DNA from: JAZQUM01 sp045631305
GTDB lineage: Bacteria > Bacillota > Clostridia > Oscillospirales > Oscillospiraceae
Direction: 5' to 3'
Assembly (NCBI GenBank): GCA_045631305.1
Contig: JAZQUM010000056.1
Coordinates: 1 to 7,688, forward strand
Length of the DNA stretch: 7,688 nt
Shown one piece after another: positions 6,018 through 7,688 of this stretch (within the stretch, counting starts at the first letter, position 1; the number at the start of each line of letters is the position of its first letter). The position numbers and the translations under genes were made by a program. The notes below the pieces were generated by a model. That model had not been told where the DNA came from, did no database searches, and saw nothing but the letters and a program-made list of their open reading frames with translations.

Positions 6018-6584
6018 ATGAGCATTGTAAAACTGGGGGCTGCACCTCTGGCTTATCCCCAGCCTGTTTTTATTCTGGGCACTTATGATCATTACGGTAT
6101 TCCCAACGCTATGAACGTGGCTTGGGGCGGCGTAACGGGCAAAAATGAGATCACTCTGTGCTGCTCCGTAAAGCACAAGACTACCACCAACTTCCTGCGC
6201 TCCAGCTGCCTTACCGTTTCCATGGGCACGGTGGAAACTGCTGAGATCTGCGACTATCTGGGTCTGGTTTCCGGTGACGATGTGCGTGACAAGGTGGCTC
6301 GCTGCGGTCTCCACGCTGAAAGAAGCGAAGTGATCTATGCTCCCGTTTTCAAGGAACTGCCCCTTTGCTTCCACTGCAAGGTGATCCACTACGAGCCCCG
6401 CACGGGCCATCTGGAACTGAAGGTGCTGGAGACTCCCGCCGATGAATCCATCCTCACCGATGGCAAGATCGATGCTGAAAAGCTGCGCCCCATTACCTTC
6501 GACCCCTCTTCCCACACCTATCGCCCTCTGGGTGCTTCCATCGGCAATGCCTTTGCCATGGGCAACGCGCTGAAGGACAAGTAA
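6018..6584 (+). CDS. Flavin reductase-like, FMN-binding split-barrel protein
   Basis: 188-residue soluble protein of the flavin reductase-like / flavoredoxin family, which binds FMN in a split beta-barrel and transfers electrons between NAD(P)H, flavins or other redox proteins. Family features: a start of the form PVFILGTYDHYGIPNAMNVAW (pieces across 16-36), a strand and loop CCSVKHKTTTNFLRSS at 48-63 that typically contacts FMN phosphate, DYLGLVSGDDVRDK at 79-92, and a later APVFKELPLCFHCKV strand at 108-122. Length is normal for the family. The ATG at 6018 follows AGGAGG (6005-6010) by 7 nt. It has its own promoter and terminator, so it is likely a single-gene unit. Some members and functional analogues reduce metals or chromate, but adjacency to the chr genes is the only hint of that here. 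Physiological electron partner unknown. Confidence 0.9.
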   Translation: MSIVKLGAAPLAYPQPVFILGTYDHYGIPNAMNVAWGGVTGKNEITLCCSVKHKTTTNFLRSSCLTVSMGTVETAEICDYLGLVSGDDVRDKVARCGLHAERSEVIYAPVFKELPLCFHCKVIHYEPRTGHLELKVLETPADESILTDGKIDAEKLRPITFDPSSHTYRPLGASIGNAFAMGNALKDK

Positions 6585-6600
6585 AAACCGGTTTTATTTT

Positions 6601-6633
6601 GCCCCGCAGGATAATCCTGCGGGGCTTGTTTGT
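6601..6633 (+). terminator. Rho-independent terminator after the flavin gene
   Basis: GCCCCGCAGG (6601-6610) pairs perfectly with CCTGCGGGGC (6616-6625) around ATAAT, which can shorten to a 3-nt loop, followed by the T-rich TTGTTTGTT. It begins 16 nt after the TAA stop. It closes the plus-strand unit and insulates ppdK from read-through. Confidence 0.93.
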
Positions 6634-6665
6634 TAAATAATAATCAAAATAGGCAGTTTTCGTCC

Positions 6666-6721
6666 AAAAAAGAAAAAATTATGGGCTCTATCGCATAAAA
6701 ATATGAATTTTTGCAATTTTT
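6666..6721 (+). promoter_or_regulatory. A/T-tract region upstream of the ppdK promoter
   Basis: Runs of A or T at 6666-6671, 6673-6678, 6697-6701, 6708-6712 and 6717-6721; the last three have centres about 9-11 bp apart and abut the -35 box. AAAAAT (6697-6702) and ATTTTT (6707-6712) form an inverted repeat, and TGAATTTTTGC (6704-6714) resembles TGAATTTTTTGC upstream of pckA. This may be an UP element, curved DNA or a regulator site. The AT-rich composition makes chance similarity easy. Confidence 0.45.
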
Positions 6722-6724
6722 CTA

Positions 6725-6753
6725 TTGAAATGGCGGGTTTGGGGTATTATACT
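6725..6753 (+). promoter_or_regulatory. Predicted sigma-A promoter of ppdK
   Basis: TTGAAA (6725-6730), an optimal 17-bp spacer and TATACT (6748-6753). The start would fall near 6760, leaving a leader of about 33 nt with GGAGG (6779-6783) before the ATG at 6793. Position directly after a strong terminator supports it. Confidence 0.8.
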
Positions 6754-6792
6754 GGTCGGGTAATAAGATCAAGAAATTGGAGGAATGCTTTT

Positions 6793-7688
6793 ATGAACAA
6801 GAAGTTCGTATACCTTTTCAGCGAAGGCAACGGCAGCATGCGTGAGCTGCTGGGCGGCAAGGGTGCCAACCTCGCTGAAATGACCACCCTCGGTATGCCC
6901 GTACCCCAGGGCTTCACCATTACCACCGAGGCCTGCAACCAGTATTATCTGGACGATCACCGTATCAATGACGATATCCAGGAACAGGTGATGGAATACA
7001 TCGGCAAGCTGGAAGATATCACCGGCAAGAAGTTCGGCGACAAGCGCAATCCCCTGCTGGTTTCCGTTCGCTCCGGTGCCCGCGCTTCCATGCCCGGCAT
7101 GATGGACACCATCCTGAACCTCGGTTTGAACGACGAAGTGGTGGAAGTTTTCGCCAAGAAGACCAAGAACCCCCGCTTCGCATATGACTGCTATCGCCGC
7201 TTCATTCAGATGTATTCTGACGTTGTTATGGAAGTGGGCAAGAAGTATTTCGAAGAACTCATCGACGAAATGAAGGCAAAGCGCGGCGTGACCCTCGATA
7301 CCGAGCTCACCGCAGAAGACCTGAAGGATCTTGCCAAGCAGTTCAAGAAGGAATATGAAGAAAAGCTGGGTCAGGAATTCCCCCAGGATCCCAAGGAACA
7401 GCTGATGGGCGCTATCCGCGCTGTATTCCGCAGCTGGGATAACCCCCGCGCTATCTACTATCGCCGCATGAACGACATCCCCTCCGAATGGGGCACCGCC
7501 GTCAACGTGCAGATGATGGTATTCGGCAACATGGGCGATACCTCCGGCACCGGCGTAGCCTTCACCCGTAACCCCGCCACCGGCGAAAAGAAGCTGTTCG
7601 GCGAATTCCTGATGAATGCCCAGGGCGAAGACGTCGTCGCCGGCGCCCGTACCCCCCAGAGCATTGAACAGCTGAAGGAAGTCATGCC
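6793..7688 (+). CDS. ppdK: Pyruvate, phosphate dikinase, N-terminal part (runs off right edge)
   Basis: Cytosolic enzyme interconverting pyruvate + ATP + Pi and PEP + AMP + PPi. In PPi-using anaerobes it often serves as a glycolytic step in place of, or beside, pyruvate kinase. About 298 residues of an expected roughly 875 are present, covering most of the N-terminal nucleotide-binding (ATP-grasp-like) domain. Visible motifs: LLGGKGANLAEM at 19-30, PVPQGFTITTEAC at 36-48, SVRSGARASMPGMMDTI at 91-107 (Arg 93 matches the ATP-contacting Arg of the Clostridium symbiosum enzyme), GDTSGTGVAFTRNPATGE at 248-265 and GEFLMNAQGEDVVAG at 270-284. The phosphohistidine and PEP domains lie outside the window. 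The ATG at 6793 follows GGAGG by 9 nt. Lysine is nearly always AAG, a strong codon bias consistent with high expression. No frameshift is seen in the visible part. Confidence 0.97.
   Translation, partial: MNKKFVYLFSEGNGSMRELLGGKGANLAEMTTLGMPVPQGFTITTEACNQYYLDDHRINDDIQEQVMEYIGKLEDITGKKFGDKRNPLLVSVRSGARASMPGMMDTILNLGLNDEVVEVFAKKTKNPRFAYDCYRRFIQMYSDVVMEVGKKYFEELIDEMKAKRGVTLDTELTAEDLKDLAKQFKKEYEEKLGQEFPQDPKEQLMGAIRAVFRSWDNPRAIYYRRMNDIPSEWGTAVNVQMMVFGNMGDTSGTGVAFTRNPATGEKKLFGEFLMNAQGEDVVAGARTPQSIEQLKEVM

Overview
The window looks like ordinary chromosomal core and metabolic DNA from a low-to-mid GC Gram-positive anaerobe, most likely a clostridial member of the Bacillota (Oscillospiraceae/Ruminococcaceae-like). 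The evidence is the Firmicutes-type holB-ricT (yaaT) gene pair, near-consensus AGGAGG ribosome binding sites, the combination of ATP-dependent PEP carboxykinase with pyruvate phosphate dikinase (common in fermentative Clostridia), and GC-rich genes separated by very AT-rich promoter regions. The lineage is an inference; no rRNA or species marker is present.

Layout: the left part is transcribed on the minus strand and the right part on the plus strand, diverging at about 4690-4835. Reading leftwards from that point: holB (DNA polymerase III delta' subunit), ricT (PSP1-domain RNA-processing/sporulation factor; its TTG start overlaps the holB stop), a 14-bp hairpin, a Cof-type HAD phosphatase, an AT-rich promoter region, and pckA (PEP carboxykinase), whose 3' end runs off the left edge. 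Reading rightwards: two half-size chromate-transporter-family genes overlapping by ATGA, a flavin-reductase-like FMN-binding protein with its own promoter, a strong intrinsic terminator, a strong promoter, and ppdK (pyruvate phosphate dikinase), truncated by the right edge.

Functionally, the two outer genes both act on phosphoenolpyruvate: PckA interconverts oxaloacetate and PEP, PpdK interconverts PEP and pyruvate. Each has a recognisable sigma-A promoter preceded by A/T tracts spaced at about one helical turn, and the two upstream regions share a short AT-rich word. The inner genes are housekeeping (clamp loader, RNase Y-associated factor) or small accessory functions (anion transport, flavin chemistry).

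I do not see a defence system, mobile element, CRISPR array, tRNA or rRNA here. The observations most worth a second look are regulatory (upstream curvature and the shared motif at pckA and ppdK) and the long Arg/Lys/Gly-rich tail on RicT. None amounts to a demonstrated new system.
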